DNA of 64,000 nucleotides, taken from positions 186,001 to 250,000 of the forward strand of contig NZ_QUBS01000090.1 in NCBI RefSeq assembly GCF_003390925.1. The letters run 5' to 3'. The notes under the pieces were generated by a model. The model was not told where the DNA came from, made no database searches, and was given only the letters and a program-made list of their open reading frames with translations. The DNA comes from Trinickia diaoshuihuensis (lineage in GTDB: Bacteria; Pseudomonadota; Gammaproteobacteria; Burkholderiales; Burkholderiaceae). Positions 62,147-64,000 of the stretch are shown here, one piece after another; within the stretch, counting starts at the first letter, position 1, and each line of letters begins with the position of its first letter. Position numbers and translations under genes: made by a program.

Positions 62147-64000
62147 ATGACGACCGGCTTACATATCGACGCGACCCGCACAGCGATGCGGCGATGGCCG
62201 CGCTATTTGTGGAGCGATCGTCGGCTCCCCGTCACCATCGCGCTCGTGGTGCTAGGGATCGGCATGTTCGCCGCCGGGGTCGGGTACACATTGAATTGGC
62301 GGGAGCACCTGCACCGGGAACGAACGCGTGCTTTCCTTGTGCGCAACGATCTCGATACGCTGCAAACCCTCTATCTAAGCGCCAACGCGGACTTTCTCCA
62401 AGGATTCGGAAGCGCTCGTCTAGCGTCTTTCGCCTGGCCGATCGCACGCGTGGGAAAGGCTACCGCGTGTTTCCAGCGCCTTGGCGAGGCCTACGCGCGT
62501 ACGCCCGATAGTGCCGCGATCTTGCAGGCGTTGCGCGAGGAAACCGCGCAATGGGCCTATTTGCAAGCCGAGATCGCGGTCAACGCCCGTCTCGAGGACG
62601 GGCGCGCCTCGGTGGACAGCGCGAGATTGCTCGATGCTAATCGCTTGCTCGAGCGAATCGCTTCGCAAGTGGCCGGACTGCGTGACGAGCAAACCGCGAA
62701 ATTGAAGGCGACCGCCGACAGCGCGGCGCGACATACCGAAGTCGAAGGGCTCGTGCTCGCTCTGAGCGGCTTGGTCGCCTGCGCCTTGCTCGGCTACGCC
62801 TTTATCGCTCACTATCGCGCGGGCCTCGCGCGACAGCGCGCACACGTGGTCGCCGCCGAGAGCGAGCGCCGCTTCCGAGAGTATTTCGATCATCATCCGC
62901 TGCCGATGCTGATCTTCGATGTCGAAACGCTCGAAATCATCGCAGCGAACCGCGCTGCCGCGACGCAATACGACTATACGAGCGGCGAACTTGCCGGGCG
63001 CAGCATGGCGTCGCTCTATGCGCCGGCCGACTCGTGCGCGTTCCTGAGCGATCTACGGGCGACGAGGTCGGCGGGCACGGGAAGCGGAGCCGCCGGCATC
63101 TGCCGGCATCAGCGACGCGACGGAGCACTCGTCTACGTCGATCTGTCCTATCACTTCCTGACTTACGACAAGCGTGAGGCGTGCTTCATCACGGCCATCG
63201 ACGTGACGCAACGCAAGAACGCCGAACTCGAATTGCGACTGCGCAGCCGTGCCCTGAATGCCATCGGCAATGGCGTGCTCATTACGCGCGCGACCGAGGA
63301 AGGACAAATCGTCGAATATGCCAACCCCGCATTCGAAAGAATCACGGGCTACGCGCTGACCGGCATCGTCGGACGCGACTGCGCAACGCTTTGCGCACGC
63401 AGCACGAGCCGCGATCTCTTTCCGCAGTTGCAGCACATCGTCGAAAAGGGACAAGATGCCAGCACGCTGCTCCAGAGCCGGCGCGCCGACGGCCGATCCT
63501 TCTGGAATCAATTGCACGTCGCCTCCGTCAGCGATGAACGTGGCATCCCCTCGTATCACATTTCCGTCATAAGCGATCTCACCGAACTCATCGATTCGCG
63601 CGACAAGCTCGTCATGCAGGCGCGTCGCGACGCCCTCACGAATCTCCCGAACCGCGTCACGCTGCACGAACTCATCGGTCAGGCCATCGAAGAACAACGC
63701 GCGTTTGCATTGTTGTTCATGGATCTCGATCACTTCAAGGATGTCAACGACAGCCTCGGTCACGGTGCGGGCGACCGGTTACTGCGCGAAGTCGCGCGAC
63801 GCCTGTCCGATTGCGTGGGGAGTGACGGCATCGCTACGCGCTACGGCGGCGACGAGTTCGTCATGATGCTGCCGGACCCATACAATGCGCAGCGGCTCGC
63901 TAAGTTGTACGAGCGTCTCACGCGGGTATTCAGCGCGCCGATCCACGTCGACGACACGCAATTGTCCGTGCAACTGAGCATCGGCGTGGCCTGCTATCCG
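62147..64000 (+). CDS. Sensor diguanylate cyclase, PAS-PAS-GGDEF, 3' end outside window
   Basis: 618 codons visible from ATG 62147 with no stop before the edge. An N-terminal TM (LPVTIALVVLGIGMFAAGVG, residues about 27-46), a periplasmic helical region, a second TM (about 204-222, LALSGLVACALLGYAFIA), then two PAS domains (FDHHPLPMLIFDVETLEI; RALNAIGNGVLITRATEEG) and GGDEF (RDALTNLPNR, DLDHFKDVNDSLGHGAGD, RYGGDEFVMML). The RYGGDEF motif is intact, so c-di-GMP synthesis is likely; an EAL domain may follow beyond the window. No Shine-Dalgarno of note at the chosen start. Confidence 0.88.
   Translation, partial: MTTGLHIDATRTAMRRWPRYLWSDRRLPVTIALVVLGIGMFAAGVGYTLNWREHLHRERTRAFLVRNDLDTLQTLYLSANADFLQGFGSARLASFAWPIARVGKATACFQRLGEAYARTPDSAAILQALREETAQWAYLQAEIAVNARLEDGRASVDSARLLDANRLLERIASQVAGLRDEQTAKLKATADSAARHTEVEGLVLALSGLVACALLGYAFIAHYRAGLARQRAHVVAAESERRFREYFDHHPLPMLIFDVETLEIIAANRAAATQYDYTSGELAGRSMASLYAPADSCAFLSDLRATRSAGTGSGAAGICRHQRRDGALVYVDLSYHFLTYDKREACFITAIDVTQRKNAELELRLRSRALNAIGNGVLITRATEEGQIVEYANPAFERITGYALTGIVGRDCATLCARSTSRDLFPQLQHIVEKGQDASTLLQSRRADGRSFWNQLHVASVSDERGIPSYHISVISDLTELIDSRDKLVMQARRDALTNLPNRVTLHELIGQAIEEQRAFALLFMDLDHFKDVNDSLGHGAGDRLLREVARRLSDCVGSDGIATRYGGDEFVMMLPDPYNAQRLAKLYERLTRVFSAPIHVDDTQLSVQLSIGVACYP

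Overview
The window looks like chromosomal DNA of a beta-proteobacterium of the Burkholderiaceae (Paraburkholderia/Trinickia/Caballeronia-like). GC is high, SDR, LysR, TetR and VOC genes are dense, and the DUF2182/DUF1326 pair, the chemosensory cluster and the glycerol genes have a familiar Burkholderia character. The genus is inferred from protein character only. No rRNA, tRNA, CRISPR array or insertion sequence was recognised.

Layout. 1-3.6 kb: start of an adenosylcobalamin-type ribonucleotide reductase-like gene that lacks both redox cysteines and runs off the left edge; OsmC protein; FitAB/VapBC toxin-antitoxin pair; ribitol-dehydrogenase-like SDR. 3.7-10.1 kb: glpD, glpK, pyruvate kinase and a non-phosphorylating GAPDH on one strand behind GlpR-like operators, forming a glycerol-to-pyruvate block. 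10.2-25.5 kb: mixed metabolic genes, including a second-type cysteinyl-tRNA synthetase behind a leader peptide rich in Cys codons plus an intrinsic terminator, an FsR-like MFS exporter, a phosphodiesterase-family protein, carbonic anhydrase, an Nramp-like transporter, a CaiB transferase, a large NlpC/P60-like lipoprotein and RecQ. 25.6-29.6 kb: Rieske oxygenase, MerR regulator with divergent hydrolase, DUF2182/DUF1326. 29.7-31.8 kb: a lower-GC three-gene cassette (HTH regulator, AbiEii-like nucleotidyltransferase, PP2C-like phosphatase) behind a 32-bp dyad operator. 32-41 kb: regulator-enzyme pairs (HxlR/GST, LysR/SSADH/CMD, TetR/SDR, AraC/DUF1479, WYL/VOC). 41.1-42.3 kb: a putative type III effector with an F-box-like motif behind a perfect PIP/hrpII box. 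42.3-50.6 kb: eight-gene chemosensory operon. 50.7-52 kb: a second-type tryptophanyl-tRNA synthetase behind a Trp-Trp leader peptide and attenuator. 52-64 kb: hydrolase pseudogene, TetR, PncC, patatin, small stress-type proteins, ABC exporter, membrane-tailed SDR, LprI-like protein, frameshifted class V aminotransferase, and a PAS-GGDEF protein running off the right edge.

Most notable are three regulatory architectures readable directly from DNA: (i) two tRNA synthetases of apparently non-housekeeping type, CysRS and TrpRS, each behind a short ORF rich in the cognate codon followed by a terminator and a possible antiterminator, both ORFs starting exactly 7 nt after a -10-like hexamer; (ii) TTCGC-N15-TTCGC-N31-CAAGAT in front of the F-box-like protein, the canonical geometry of HrpB/HrpX-dependent type III secretion promoters; (iii) a nearly perfect operator in front of the HTH/nucleotidyltransferase/PP2C cassette, which resembles a toxin-antitoxin or defence module.
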